The notes: generated from the letters alone by a model not told the origin. Positions 50,293 through 59,201 are shown, numbered from the stretch's first letter. The stretch is DNA of 64,000 nt from an uncultured Coriobacteriaceae bacterium (GCA_902793465.1 CADBDT010000005.1:1-64000), one strand, 5' to 3'. Numbers and translations are program-made.

Positions 50293-51710
50293 AGCTCATG
50301 TCGGCAGCGGGCAAGCATGCCTACCAGGATGTGCTCGTCGTAGTCGCACACGTGCACGAGCTTGGGCTGCTGCTCGCGGTCGACGTACTTGGAAAGCTCG
50401 TCGGCGACCTCCTCCATGTTGGGCAAGAGGTCGCAGCGCAGCGCAATTACCTCGGGGTCAAAGGTCGCGCAGTCCATTGCGAGCACCTGTCCCACCACCT
50501 CGAGTACGTCGGCGGGGTCGAAGGCGTTGTAGTGCAGCGGATTGGACACGGAAAACCTGTTTACGATAAGGCGTATCTCTCCGGCGTTGCCACTCGCTCC
50601 TTCCACCAGCCTTCCTCCGACCACATGGCCTTGTCCGCCCATCGCCCAGCCGGTTGCCTGCGAGTAGAAGGTAACGTCGCTATACTCGGGATGTGCCTCT
50701 CGCCAGCCCAGTGCCGCAGCATTGGCGTTGTTGCACAGGAAGATGGGCACGTCGTAGCGCTCGGAGAGATAGCTTCCCATAACAAAGCCATCCGTTCCAT
50801 CGGTAAGGTCGACCTCCCTGGTTTTCTTTAGGTGAACATAGCCGTTGCGCACCGCACCTGGAAGCGCCACGCCCACGGCATCAATGCATCCGCCCGACCT
50901 ACACGAGCATAGGCGCGTGTCTATAACGTCGGTTATGTCGGCAAGGGTAAGGCGGCATTTAATAACGCGACCCTCTGCCACAATGCTGCCATGGTCGTAG
51001 ACCCTGTGGTGGATGGTGGCCTTGCCCGATGCGGCATGTGCGGCAATCACAAGGATCCTGCCGTCCGCGCCGGTGCACTGGCTGGCCTCGGTGTTTGCCT
51101 GGCCGGCCGCCTCCTTTGCGCGCGAGTCGAGCTCGTGGCGAACCCACTCAAGGCAGCCCGCCGCGTCGTAGGCGGCAAACGTGGCGGTGGGAATCTGAAG
51201 CACTGGAATGTTGCCCATTACCTGCTGTACCCGCTCTGCCTGGTAGCCAATCTGCGGAGCTATGAGGATGGCGGCTTTGTTGTGCCCGTGCTCATATGCC
51301 TCGGTAACGCTTACGGCCGAAAAGACCCAGTCCAGCCCCATTGCCTCGGCCACCTGATTGAGCTTTTGGGCAAAGAAGGACGTTGTCATTCCCGCCGTAC
51401 AGCACAGCAGGATCTCGGTTTGCTGGTGGCTTTGGATTGAAAGAAGCGTTTGGACCATCTCGCCAAAGAGCTGGATGGAGTGCTCGCGATCCACGGGGTG
51501 GAAGTGCAGGAAGAACTTGGCATCCCCTGTGGCGGTCTCCTCTATGTTCAGCTCAACGATTTCGGGGTCGGGGGCCATGTTGTAGAAGCTAATCGTGGCC
51601 GTGGCATAGTCGGTTGCAAGCTCAAAGCGGTCATAGTCTTCCAGTTTGACTTCGTATCCCTTGTGGGGCTGCGAACGTATCCAGCTGCGGAGATCAAAGG
51701 TCTGTGCCAT
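50280..51710 (-). CDS. PTS IIB-like domain fused to ROK-family sugar kinase/regulator domain
   Basis: ATG 51710 follows GAGGAAC. In the 476 residues, about 1-90 are of unknown type. Residues about 95-190 are a lactose/cellobiose-type EIIB domain with the phosphorylatable Cys in LLCCTAGMTTSF. Residues 225-476 are a ROK/hexokinase-like fold with VIAAHAASGK, GVALPGAV, NNANAAALG and the end of the substrate site (EGASGNAGEI). No HTH domain is present. The fusion could sense PTS phosphorylation and phosphorylate or bind a beta-glucoside-derived sugar. There is no PTS permease gene nearby. Confidence 0.75.
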   Translation of the reverse strand: MAQTFDLRSWIRSQPHKGYEVKLEDYDRFELATDYATATISFYNMAPDPEIVELNIEETATGDAKFFLHFHPVDREHSIQLFGEMVQTLLSIQSHQQTEILLCCTAGMTTSFFAQKLNQVAEAMGLDWVFSAVSVTEAYEHGHNKAAILIAPQIGYQAERVQQVMGNIPVLQIPTATFAAYDAAGCLEWVRHELDSRAKEAAGQANTEASQCTGADGRILVIAAHAASGKATIHHRVYDHGSIVAEGRVIKCRLTLADITDVIDTRLCSCRSGGCIDAVGVALPGAVRNGYVHLKKTREVDLTDGTDGFVMGSYLSERYDVPIFLCNNANAAALGWREAHPEYSDVTFYSQATGWAMGGQGHVVGGRLVEGASGNAGEIRLIVNRFSVSNPLHYNAFDPADVLEVVGQVLAMDCATFDPEVIALRCDLLPNMEEVADELSKYVDREQQPKLVHVCDYDEHILVGMLARCRHELDHK

Positions 51711-51829
51711 TTTAGTTCCTCTCGTGTTGGGTCGTCCTCTATTGTACGGTATGATGCTGCATCGAAAGTCACGCTCGTTGGCTATGCGACAAGTTTGGGT
51801 ACGGGAGTGCGAGGGGATGTCCTAAAAAG

Positions 51830-51937
51830 CCGTGCCTCATGGGGATACTCCCCATCGGGTACATCGCGGATGACGCTCTCATAAAGAGACGGGTTTCCCG
51901 CGATGTACCCGTAGGGGAGTATCCCCATGAGGCACGG
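51830..51937. repeat. hairpin element with GGGGATACTCCCC arms
   Basis: Arms CCGTGCCTCATGGGGATACT / AGTATCCCCATGAGGCACGG, then CCCATCGGGTACATCGCGG with its complement. The interior (CTCATAAAGAGACGGGTTTC) is identical to that at 43.9 kb. Pairing extends outward through CCTAAAA (51820) and TTTTAGG (51951). Confidence 0.85.
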
Positions 51938-51978
51938 TGTAGCCGCGAGTTTTAGGAAGGACACACGAGGGGATGGTT

Positions 51979-52524
51979 ATGAGCAAAGAGAACATGCAGG
52001 ATGGGCACGGGTCGCACCACGATCACCAGCACCACGACCATAGCGAAGAGCCCATGACGCAGCAGGAGGTCGTACAGTCGCTCCTCGTATTGGGTCAAGT
52101 GGCGCTCAACGCAGGCGATTATGAGTCTGCGGTGGAGGCCTATGCGAGCGCTCTGCAGCTCGAGCGTAACGACGTGGCGCTGTACAACCTCGCGAGCCTC
52201 TATGCCCGCGGACTTGGGGTAAGGCAGGACTTTAGGGAGGCTGCCAGGCTGTTCCACGAGGCAGAGTTACTGGGCAACGTCCGTGCTGGCAAGCTCTGCG
52301 CAAAGTGCATGTTTGACTACATAGACGCCAATATACAGAGCGCCACGCCTGCAAAGGTCTATGCCGCCATGGCCGTGTTCGTTGCACAGGTATATCCAGA
52401 GGCCACGGACCAAAAGCAGGAGGTCGGCAACGGCCTTACCGCGATTGGCAACACCTACCTTAGCAAGGGCGATCAGGACGCGGCCAACAAGGTCTTTGCC
52501 GCGGTGGACGAGTTCTGCGATTAG
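51979..52524 (+). CDS. His-rich N-terminus plus TPR/Sel1-like repeat protein
   Basis: ATG 51979 has GAGGGG at six bases; ATG 51973 abuts it. 181 residues. An HGSHHDHQHHDH stretch near residues 11-22 could bind Zn, Ni or Cu. It is followed by TPR/Sel1-type repeats (VALNAGDYESAVEAYASALQ, NLASLYARGLGVRQDFREAA) and a C-terminal repeat (NTYLSKGDQDAANKVFAAV). It is a cytoplasmic, protein-binding adaptor with a possible metal-handling role; no metal transporter gene is adjacent. Confidence 0.7.
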   Translation: MSKENMQDGHGSHHDHQHHDHSEEPMTQQEVVQSLLVLGQVALNAGDYESAVEAYASALQLERNDVALYNLASLYARGLGVRQDFREAARLFHEAELLGNVRAGKLCAKCMFDYIDANIQSATPAKVYAAMAVFVAQVYPEATDQKQEVGNGLTAIGNTYLSKGDQDAANKVFAAVDEFCD

Positions 52525-52525
52525 C

Positions 52526-53983
52526 TCATCCCTTGAGTAGTTCCCTTACGACCTCACGGTCGTCGAAGCGAACGGTCTTGTTGCCCGTGGTCTGTGTAGA
52601 CTCGTGGCCCTTTCCTGCGACGAGCACCACGTCGCCGGGGCGCGCCCAGTCCAAGGCATCCTGAATGGCTTTGTATCGGTCCAGCTGGACGTGCGCTCGG
52701 GCGGCGTCGGCCCCCATGCCCGCAACCGTCTGCTCTGCGATGGCAGCTGGGTCCTCGGTGCGGGGATTGTCGTTTGTGACTACCACGAAGTCGGCCTGAG
52801 TCGCAGCCTTGCCCATCATCGGACGCTTGCCCTTGTCGCGGTCCCCGCCGCAGCCGAAGACGACCGCCACCCTTCCCGTGGCGCCTTCCCTAACTGCACG
52901 GAGCGCATGCGCAAGCTCCTCTGGCGTGTGGGCAAAGTCCACCACGACCGAGAAGCCCCTGCTTCCGGTGTCGATGCGCTCCATTCGCCCGGGAACGCCG
53001 GGAAAGGATGCAAGTGAGGCAGCAGCGCTGGTAGGGTTTAGGCCCACCTCGTGTACCGCAGCAAGCGCCACGAGGGCGTTCATAGCGTTGAAGTGGCTCG
53101 GTAGCGGCAGCTCGAAGCGCAACGCCCGACCGAATGCATCGGCACAAACCACGCTTCCCGCCAATCCGTTGGACAAAACCTCCCTCAGGTTCACGTCTGC
53201 CGCATGGTCGCACGACACCTCAACGAAGTCTCGATGCGCTTCGCCCAGCATCCTTGCAAGACGCTCGCCCCATGGCGAAGACGTGCAAACCACGCGTGAC
53301 GCGACGTCCTCCTCTAGGAACAGACGCGTTTTGGTGGCAAAGTAGTCCTCCATGTTGTTGTGCAGGTCCATGTGCTCGCGCGAGAGGTTGGTAAACGCGG
53401 CAACGGCAAAGCGCGTGTGGGCGCAGCGGTGCGTAAGAAGGGCGTGGCTGGATACTTCCATGGCTACCGCCCGCGCGCCCATGCCTTCCATGAGACCGAA
53501 GATCTCCTGCAGGTCGCGAGACTCCGGCGTTGTGTAGCGATGCGAGAACACGCGGTCGCCCATGCGGTTGCTTATGGTTCCCAACACCCCGCACTCCATG
53601 CCAGACGCACGCAGCATGTGCTCAACAAGCAACGTGACGGTGGTCTTTCCAGCGGTACCCGTAACTCCCACAACCTGCATGTGCTGCGTGGCGTTTCCAA
53701 AGAAGTTCGCGGCTGTTTGTGCAAGCACGTCGCGCGCGTCGGAGACAATTACCTGTGGAACCGCGAGGTCGAGCTCGCGCTCCACAACGAGTGCGGCCGC
53801 CCCCCTTTGCACGGCGGACGGAGCAAAGTCGTGCCCGTCGAACGCCGCGCCTGGCACGCAGGCAAAAAGCGACCCTGGCTCGACATTGCGCGAGTCGTAT
53901 GCCACGTCCGATATCCAAATGTCGTCGGACGCGCCCCGAGCAAGGGAGCAGTCCACGTCTTGCAAAACCTCTCCGAGTAACAT
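52526..53983 (-). CDS. murE: UDP-N-acetylmuramoyl tripeptide synthetase (MurE), mDAP type
   Basis: 485 residues with the three Mur-ligase domains. The ATP loop is VTGTAGKTTVT (Ala for the usual Asn), the UDP-MurNAc region is TTPES, and the central motif reads EVSSHALLTHR. The C-terminal DNPRTE motif is the signature that selects meso-diaminopimelate. It adds the third residue of the peptidoglycan stem peptide. It is the last gene of an eight-gene operon, three bases after the C39-like gene, and not in a division/cell-wall cluster. It may be the housekeeping enzyme or a specialised ligase making a peptide product. Confidence 0.88.
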   Translation of the reverse strand: MLLGEVLQDVDCSLARGASDDIWISDVAYDSRNVEPGSLFACVPGAAFDGHDFAPSAVQRGAAALVVERELDLAVPQVIVSDARDVLAQTAANFFGNATQHMQVVGVTGTAGKTTVTLLVEHMLRASGMECGVLGTISNRMGDRVFSHRYTTPESRDLQEIFGLMEGMGARAVAMEVSSHALLTHRCAHTRFAVAAFTNLSREHMDLHNNMEDYFATKTRLFLEEDVASRVVCTSSPWGERLARMLGEAHRDFVEVSCDHAADVNLREVLSNGLAGSVVCADAFGRALRFELPLPSHFNAMNALVALAAVHEVGLNPTSAAASLASFPGVPGRMERIDTGSRGFSVVVDFAHTPEELAHALRAVREGATGRVAVVFGCGGDRDKGKRPMMGKAATQADFVVVTNDNPRTEDPAAIAEQTVAGMGADAARAHVQLDRYKAIQDALDWARPGDVVLVAGKGHESTQTTGNKTVRFDDREVVRELLKG

Positions 53984-53986
53984 GTG

Positions 53987-54517
53987 CTATCTCTCCGTTC
54001 CTTCCGCGAATCGGAACACGCGAAGCTCATGTGGCTGGTCGTATGAGCTGAGCCTTGCGACCCCCTCGAGTGGGTCGTATATCTTCGCGTCGCTCTTCAG
54101 GACGCGCAGCAAAGTGGTAAAGTGCTTGCTTGCCTTCTTTCCCGGTACGGCAACAAGGCACGGCGAACCGTCTGTTGCAACCTTGGCCAAGGCGTCATGC
54201 GTGCAGGGCACTTTTCCCACGTACTCCAGCGGATACAGTCGCCCTACGCTCTCGAGCTCCAAGTCTGCCGCGGAATCGAACGCTCCACAGTCGACGAGTC
54301 TCTGGTTGAGGACCCATGGGTCAAAGATGCCCTCGTCCGATTCCTTTTCCAAAGAGCAGTGCCTGAGCATTACCGCAAGGGCGCATACCAGGCAACCGCA
54401 GTCCCTAAAGTAGTGGTACGTGGCATTCGGAAAGCTCGACGTCGGCCACGCCTCCGCTTGGTTGAGGCGCGCGTCATCCTGCCTCCACCTCAAATACGGC
54501 TGCACCATACCTTCCAT
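53987..54517 (-). CDS. C39/papain-fold cysteine protease-like protein
   Basis: ATG 54517 follows AGAAGG. 176 residues. A catalytic-type Cys lies in GCLVCALAVML (about residue 42-44), His in KKASKHFTTLL (about 130) and Asp in KIYDPLEGV (about 147), the order of papain-fold C39-like peptidases. There is no signal peptide or ABC domain. It could cleave a peptide or link gamma-glutamyl/amide bonds. Its place between a MATE exporter and MurE suggests a role in maturing the operon's product. Confidence 0.65.
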   Translation of the reverse strand: MEGMVQPYLRWRQDDARLNQAEAWPTSSFPNATYHYFRDCGCLVCALAVMLRHCSLEKESDEGIFDPWVLNQRLVDCGAFDSAADLELESVGRLYPLEYVGKVPCTHDALAKVATDGSPCLVAVPGKKASKHFTTLLRVLKSDAKIYDPLEGVARLSSYDQPHELRVFRFAEGTER

Positions 54518-54531
54518 CTTTTGCCTTCTGC

Positions 54532-56301
54532 CTAAGTCGCTTCGGGGGCAACGAGGTGCAGCGATATCCTGTTGAGGTCAAGCACCCTGTCGTAATCCAC
54601 TTCTTCGGAATAGCCGAGGAAAATCCTCGTCTCTAGCACGCCGGATTTAGTAATGTCTCGCGTGGTGGTTTCCGCCAATGGGTTGTAGGGTCGGCCGCTG
54701 TCGGTAATCATTACAAGCAAGCCGTTTTCCTCCTGTTTTACCCCGACGTCTACATCTATTGAAGAGCCTGTGTTTTGCTGCGCGATGTAGCTCAAGCTCT
54801 CCTCGACCACGAGCGATACCCTGGAGCAAAGCTGGTAGGGGTATTCTTTGCTGGGTAATATCTGGTCCAAGTTGCTGCGTAGTGCCTCGATCTGATCGGG
54901 CTCAAGGCAAATGGAATAGCCAACAATCTCTGCGGGGTTGCTCTTGGGCACGAACCAATGCTTGTTGCGTACCAACATGAAGGTTGCTACCAGCGAGGTA
55001 ACGACTACGGCAATCACATACACTAGGAAGAAGACCGCCACCCCAGATGAGGCCCCAATTGCAGCGGCGACTATAGCCAGGCAGTGCTCGAGAAACACCA
55101 GACGCCCCGCCAGCTTTGTTTCGTTTACGCTTGGAAGGTATATGGTCAGTACGTTTAGAAAGACGATTGCGGGAAAGGCAAGGCATCCTATTCGAAGGCA
55201 CTGAGCGCCGAGCGTCTGGATCTCCGGATCGATTTTATAGATGTCGGCAAGCGGGCTAGCAAACATCAGCATGATCTGCATACTTGCCATGGCAAGCAGG
55301 AGGGCGGTCCTGATACCCGAGCGCACCGAGTACCTTACGCCGTCGTAGTCCTTTTGGCCAAACAGCAGACCCGTATGGACCGAGACGCTTGCCGAGACCC
55401 CGTTGCCAGCAGATATTACCACTCCACGCAGCGACTTGAACACCGTCCATATTGCGAGTCCTCCAGGCCCGCCAATGGCACCAATGGCGGCGGTCTGCGC
55501 GCTGATTGCCATGCTGTCCATAACCTCGTCCAAGGTGGCAGAACTACCCAAACGCATGTCCTGCTTCACGTAGCCAAGCAGTTCCTTGCGAGAGCGGATG
55601 ACAGAGAAGTCGGGCGAGACCGTACGCTTTTTGCTAAAGAAGTGGCTAAGGGTAACGGTGTACCCAAGCATGACGCTTATGACCGAGGCCAAGGCAAGGC
55701 CGGAAATACCCAGGTTAAAGACGCTAACCATAAGTATGTCGAAGACAATGTTCGCGATGTTGGTAACGATGCTTCGCATGGAAAACAGCTTTGCCCGCCC
55801 GTCGATGCGAAAGGCCCTCTCTATGCACAGGAGCGTCTCGGAAAAGGCCGCGAAGATTAGCAGGGGTGCGGTATAGCGAACTGTCATATCCACGAGCGGC
55901 GAATCTCCCATGATTGCCCGAAGAAGCGGTCGCTGGATAATGAGGAGCACCCCGCACGCGAAACCATAGACAACGAGCACCGCAATTAGAATCGCGCCAA
56001 AGATCCGGTCGGCCTTTTTGTGATCTCCCTCGCCGATTGCCTGGACCATGAGCTTCTCGATGCCAAAGCCCAGCATGCAGTGGAGAATCTGGTCTATCGA
56101 GAGCAGGGGACCGGCGGCCGCGATTGCCGCCAACGCCTCCTGTCCTATGCTCACGCCTGCGATTAGGGAGTCGACTACGGCTATGCTTGCAGCGCATACG
56201 GCACCAAACACATAGGTTAGCGCCATCTTCTTTGTGGCGCCTGCGATGAGCGATGGCTTGCGAAACACGCCGTCTGGCTGTTTTTCTTCCAAAGCAATCA
56301 T
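54532..56301 (-). CDS. MATE-family exporter fused to HATPase_c-like domain
   Basis: 589 residues. About 1-445 form 12 membrane helices of the MATE multidrug/oligosaccharide-lipid/polysaccharide exporter superfamily (GAIGGPGGLAIWTVF, a family-like repeat). Residues about 455-589 resemble an RsbW-type GHKL ATPase: VSLVVEESLSYIAQQ (the N-box is degenerate) and MITDSGRPYNPLAE (G1 box). The C-terminal domain could phosphorylate a partner or sense nucleotide to gate transport. The start is two bases after the PgeF stop. Confidence 0.85.
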   Translation of the reverse strand: MIALEEKQPDGVFRKPSLIAGATKKMALTYVFGAVCAASIAVVDSLIAGVSIGQEALAAIAAAGPLLSIDQILHCMLGFGIEKLMVQAIGEGDHKKADRIFGAILIAVLVVYGFACGVLLIIQRPLLRAIMGDSPLVDMTVRYTAPLLIFAAFSETLLCIERAFRIDGRAKLFSMRSIVTNIANIVFDILMVSVFNLGISGLALASVISVMLGYTVTLSHFFSKKRTVSPDFSVIRSRKELLGYVKQDMRLGSSATLDEVMDSMAISAQTAAIGAIGGPGGLAIWTVFKSLRGVVISAGNGVSASVSVHTGLLFGQKDYDGVRYSVRSGIRTALLLAMASMQIMLMFASPLADIYKIDPEIQTLGAQCLRIGCLAFPAIVFLNVLTIYLPSVNETKLAGRLVFLEHCLAIVAAAIGASSGVAVFFLVYVIAVVVTSLVATFMLVRNKHWFVPKSNPAEIVGYSICLEPDQIEALRSNLDQILPSKEYPYQLCSRVSLVVEESLSYIAQQNTGSSIDVDVGVKQEENGLLVMITDSGRPYNPLAETTTRDITKSGVLETRIFLGYSEEVDYDRVLDLNRISLHLVAPEAT

Positions 56302-56303
56302 GT

Positions 56304-57092
56304 CTATTCCATCCGTTGCGTTAGTACGATGCCCGAAAACGTCTGTCGGTGGGCATCCAGGTGGGTGCCAGCCCTTCGACAGGACGGATAGTCCAGGCGC
56401 TCGTACGAGCAGATTCGTGTGTCATGAATCCTCTCCGACGTCACACCTGTGCGCCGGAGCTCCATCGTGACTGCCTTTCTTAGGTCGAGAAGAAACTTCT
56501 CTCTTCGCCCTTCCCTAAAGAGCTCTTCGACCTCCCGCGTCGAAAACCGCCTTGCGAAGGCCTCCTTTAGCTCACCACCAACCTCGTAGCACTTGCCACA
56601 GATGCAGGGTCCAAAGGCAGCCACGACGTGCTTTGGGTCTGTGTCAAAGCATTCGGCCATCTTGCCAACGGTGTTCGGTACAATTCCGTCGCAGATGCCC
56701 CTCCATCCGCAATGGGCGATTGCGGCAACCTCCCGCACTGGGTCGTAGAGAAAGAGCGGAAGGCAGTCGGCCGTGCAAATGCACAGCATGATGTTGGGCA
56801 TTGCCGTTACCATGGCGTCGTATCCGCCAAATCGCTTTGGAATCTGGGTCTTGTCCATTCCCGCAAGCTCCGCGGCGCTTTCTTCTGTCAACACCAAAAC
56901 GTTGCCCGAGTCGACCTGGTATGCATGGAATACGTGGTGTATGGGCGTGCCAAGGCACTCCTGGAACACAGCGTTTCTCTTTTCGATACGCTGCCATCCC
57001 TCATTGCGCTGCCAATCCGAGTTGTCCGTATAGACCGTCTTTACGGGAAAGCGGTCGTCAAAGAAGGAAACCGACCTCACGCCACTCTCCAT
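56304..57092 (-). CDS. pgeF: peptidoglycan editing factor PgeF (laccase-domain, YfiH family)
   Basis: 262 residues. Signature motifs: CTADCLPLFLYD, VAAIAHCGWRG, FGPCICGKCYEVG. The conserved His/Cys/His metal site is complete. PgeF homologues remove L-Ser-type errors from UDP-MurNAc peptides and pair functionally with MurC/MurE. Its coding start at 57092 overlaps the end of the asparagine-synthetase-like gene by 35 bases; GTG 57080 is an alternative start. Presence in a murE operon is coherent. Confidence 0.9.
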   Translation of the reverse strand: MESGVRSVSFFDDRFPVKTVYTDNSDWQRNEGWQRIEKRNAVFQECLGTPIHHVFHAYQVDSGNVLVLTEESAAELAGMDKTQIPKRFGGYDAMVTAMPNIMLCICTADCLPLFLYDPVREVAAIAHCGWRGICDGIVPNTVGKMAECFDTDPKHVVAAFGPCICGKCYEVGGELKEAFARRFSTREVEELFREGRREKFLLDLRKAVTMELRRTGVTSERIHDTRICSYERLDYPSCRRAGTHLDAHRQTFSGIVLTQRME

Positions 57093-58191
57093 CCTGGGAG
57101 TCGAGCCATCGGATTAATGCGAACATCTCCCACACCTGTTTCCAAACGTCGTCATCTTTATTCAAATAGTATGCCGCAAGGATTCCCTCTACGTCCACAC
57201 ATGCAAGGGCGTCGCGTGCGAGCGAGCTCATGAGCGTTTCCCGAATCCGTGCCTCGTAGGGCTCCAGGCGCATCCACTTGCGAATCGGCACGGGAAATCC
57301 CCTCTTCTGGCGAAAGGCAATTCTGTGTCCGACGTACTTCTGGGCTGCCTCGCGAAAGAGCAGCTTTCCCATCGATTCGTTTGCCTTGAGGGAGGGAGGG
57401 AGCGCGAGGGCAAAGTCCCACAGCTTTTTGTTCATGTAGGGCGTGCGGATGGCGATTCCCGCCCCCCTTGCCGCTGCCTCCACGTTGGGGAGTATGTTGT
57501 TCTGCATCCAAATGCTTAGGTCGAAGGCGTTCATCTTTAGGAATCCGTCGCCGCCGTAGCTGGGCAGCTTGGGAATCTGGCCCACGTCCATTATGGTGTT
57601 CGCCTGCAGCCAAAAGTCCTCGGTGGGATTCTCGAAGTACGTGTTGTAGCAGGGGTATCCGCAAAACAGCTCGTCTGGACCTTCTCCGGAGCACACGACG
57701 TCCGTGTGCAGGGCAGCCTCTTTTGCCGCAAGGAACAGTGCGATGTACGACGCGTCTCCCGTGGGAGCAGGGCGGCTTGCCATGGCCTCGTCCACGGCCT
57801 CAAGGTATTCGGCAGGGCCGATCTTCGCCACATGGTGTTCGCTGCCAAGCTCTTGCGCCGCCTGGACTGCCAAGTTGGACTCGCTGAACTCCTGGTCGTC
57901 GTATGCCACGGAGAAGGTCTTTCTCGCATGGATTCCAAAGGCGAGAAGCGACGAGTCCACGCCCGAAGACAAGAACGTGGCGTCGCAGAGCTCCCGTTCG
58001 GCCTCGAGCATCGTATCCAGTATTCCAAGCAGCTCCTCCAGGTACTCTTCCTTGCTGCGATCCTTGTCGGAATCGAAACGAATCTCGGGACACTGCGTCC
58101 TTTTTCCACCTTGCAGCACGGTGCCCGATGGGGGATAGGAAAAACGCAGGTATTGCTCTATGGCTTTTGGATCCAGGTTTTGCGTGGGCAT
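57058..58191 (-). CDS. asparagine-synthetase-like ATP-dependent ligase lacking the glutaminase domain
   Basis: ATG 58191 follows GGAGGAG. 377 residues comprising only the synthetase half of AsnB: ATP-pyrophosphatase motif LSSGVDSSLLAFG (about residue 77), GEGPDELFCGYP and TPYMNKKLWDFALALP, the substrate region. Typical AsnB is over 500 residues with an N-terminal Cys-glutaminase, absent here, so the nitrogen donor must be ammonia, an amine or another enzyme. Related enzymes amidate mDAP (LtsA/AsnB), close beta-lactams or cyclise lasso peptides. The neighbours MurE and PgeF favour an amidated or cross-linked cell-wall-type peptide. Confidence 0.85.
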   Translation of the reverse strand: MPTQNLDPKAIEQYLRFSYPPSGTVLQGGKRTQCPEIRFDSDKDRSKEEYLEELLGILDTMLEAERELCDATFLSSGVDSSLLAFGIHARKTFSVAYDDQEFSESNLAVQAAQELGSEHHVAKIGPAEYLEAVDEAMASRPAPTGDASYIALFLAAKEAALHTDVVCSGEGPDELFCGYPCYNTYFENPTEDFWLQANTIMDVGQIPKLPSYGGDGFLKMNAFDLSIWMQNNILPNVEAAARGAGIAIRTPYMNKKLWDFALALPPSLKANESMGKLLFREAAQKYVGHRIAFRQKRGFPVPIRKWMRLEPYEARIRETLMSSLARDALACVDVEGILAAYYLNKDDDVWKQVWEMFALIRWLDSQDGEWREVGFLL

Positions 58192-58227
58192 GTGCTTCTC
58201 CTCCGACCTTGGTTGCCGTCCGGCTGC

Positions 58228-58653
58228 CTAAAAGATCTTGTGGAACCAGAAGGCGGACTTCTCGTACCCCAGCTTCTTTAGCAGCGCTTGCGAGCCTTCG
58301 CGCCCAAAGCTCGTGGCACATCCCACGGAAGAGGCGCCTCGCTTGCGGGCTTCCTCCTCCACGCGTTCCATAAGTTGGTGCGCAATGTTGCGATGTTGGT
58401 ATTCCGGAAGGACGGCGATGCCGTTTAGCTTCATGTAGCCGTCCGGGTCGTCAAACGATATGACTTCGACGAACGTAATGAAGCCAACAACCCTTCCGTC
58501 CTCTACGGCAACGTAGGTTCCGTAGCGATCGTCCTCGTCCATTCTTTGTATGGTACTTGCCGCGATCTCGTCCGTCGTATTGGGGACGTCTAGCAGCTCG
58601 CGCCACATCCTTGCAACGATTGCGGCATCCTGCCGTCTAACCGGTCGAATCAT
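58228..58653 (-). CDS. GNAT-family N-acetyltransferase
   Basis: ATG 58653 follows AAAGGTGCACC. 141 residues with LNGIAVLPEYQHRNIAHQLM (acetyl-CoA loop region) and a C-terminal ALLKKLGYEKS. It resembles RimI-like single-domain acetyltransferases. Position in the operon: third, 44 bases after the membrane-protein stop and 36 before the ligase start. It could acetylate an amine of the operon's product. Confidence 0.85.
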   Translation of the reverse strand: MIRPVRRQDAAIVARMWRELLDVPNTTDEIAASTIQRMDEDDRYGTYVAVEDGRVVGFITFVEVISFDDPDGYMKLNGIAVLPEYQHRNIAHQLMERVEEEARKRGASSVGCATSFGREGSQALLKKLGYEKSAFWFHKIF

Positions 58654-58697
58654 AGGTGCACCTTTCGGTCTAAGCGATGTCTTCTTGCCCTTGTTTG

Positions 58698-59171
58698 CTA
58701 GCGTGCCGAGAGATCGCGCAAGTGGCCCAGATGGATGCCAATGTGGCCGATGCCCAGGATGACTGCGGCAATTACCGCTATTGGCGACTGGTGCCAGATG
58801 CCCAGAAGGGCAAAGGCCACAACGGGCAGGCTCGCTATGGGCACCGGGATGGGGCCAAGAGGCCGATACATGTCCTCGAGCTTCTCCCCACCTTTGAAAT
58901 ACCTTATCCAGGCTGCTTCGTAAAGGAGCATGAGTAGGATGCCGATAAGAAGCCATAGAAGCCATGGAAGCGAGAATCCCTGCGGACAGACGAACACCAC
59001 AGCCGAGCAGGTGGCAAGTACCTGGCCAACTCTCTCGAACAAGAGGAGGACCTTGTTCTCGTTTCTGGAGATCTCCTCGTATCCCGGAGGCCGGCTCTTT
59101 GCCCACCTGATATTCGGCACGAACAGCATCGCAAGGAAAGCGACACCTACTATGGAGAAGCCGAACTGCAT
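58698..59171 (-). CDS. conserved four-helix membrane protein
   Basis: 157 residues with four predicted helices and the sequence MLFVPNIRWAKSRPPGYEEI after the first helix. This is a small conserved hypothetical family that I have seen in Gram-positive bacteria; no function is known to me. It begins after GGAAGAG and belongs to the leftward operon. Confidence 0.7.
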   Translation of the reverse strand: MQFGFSIVGVAFLAMLFVPNIRWAKSRPPGYEEISRNENKVLLLFERVGQVLATCSAVVFVCPQGFSLPWLLWLLIGILLMLLYEAAWIRYFKGGEKLEDMYRPLGPIPVPIASLPVVAFALLGIWHQSPIAVIAAVILGIGHIGIHLGHLRDLSAR

Positions 59172-59201
59172 GTTTCTCTTCCTGTCCCTCGTTAAGGTTC
59201 G

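Noticed and set aside
53987-58191. Lasso peptide cluster (protease plus AsnB-like cyclase)
   Set aside because: No precursor peptide, no RRE protein and no glutaminase-like N-terminus on the ligase; the neighbours MurE and PgeF point elsewhere.
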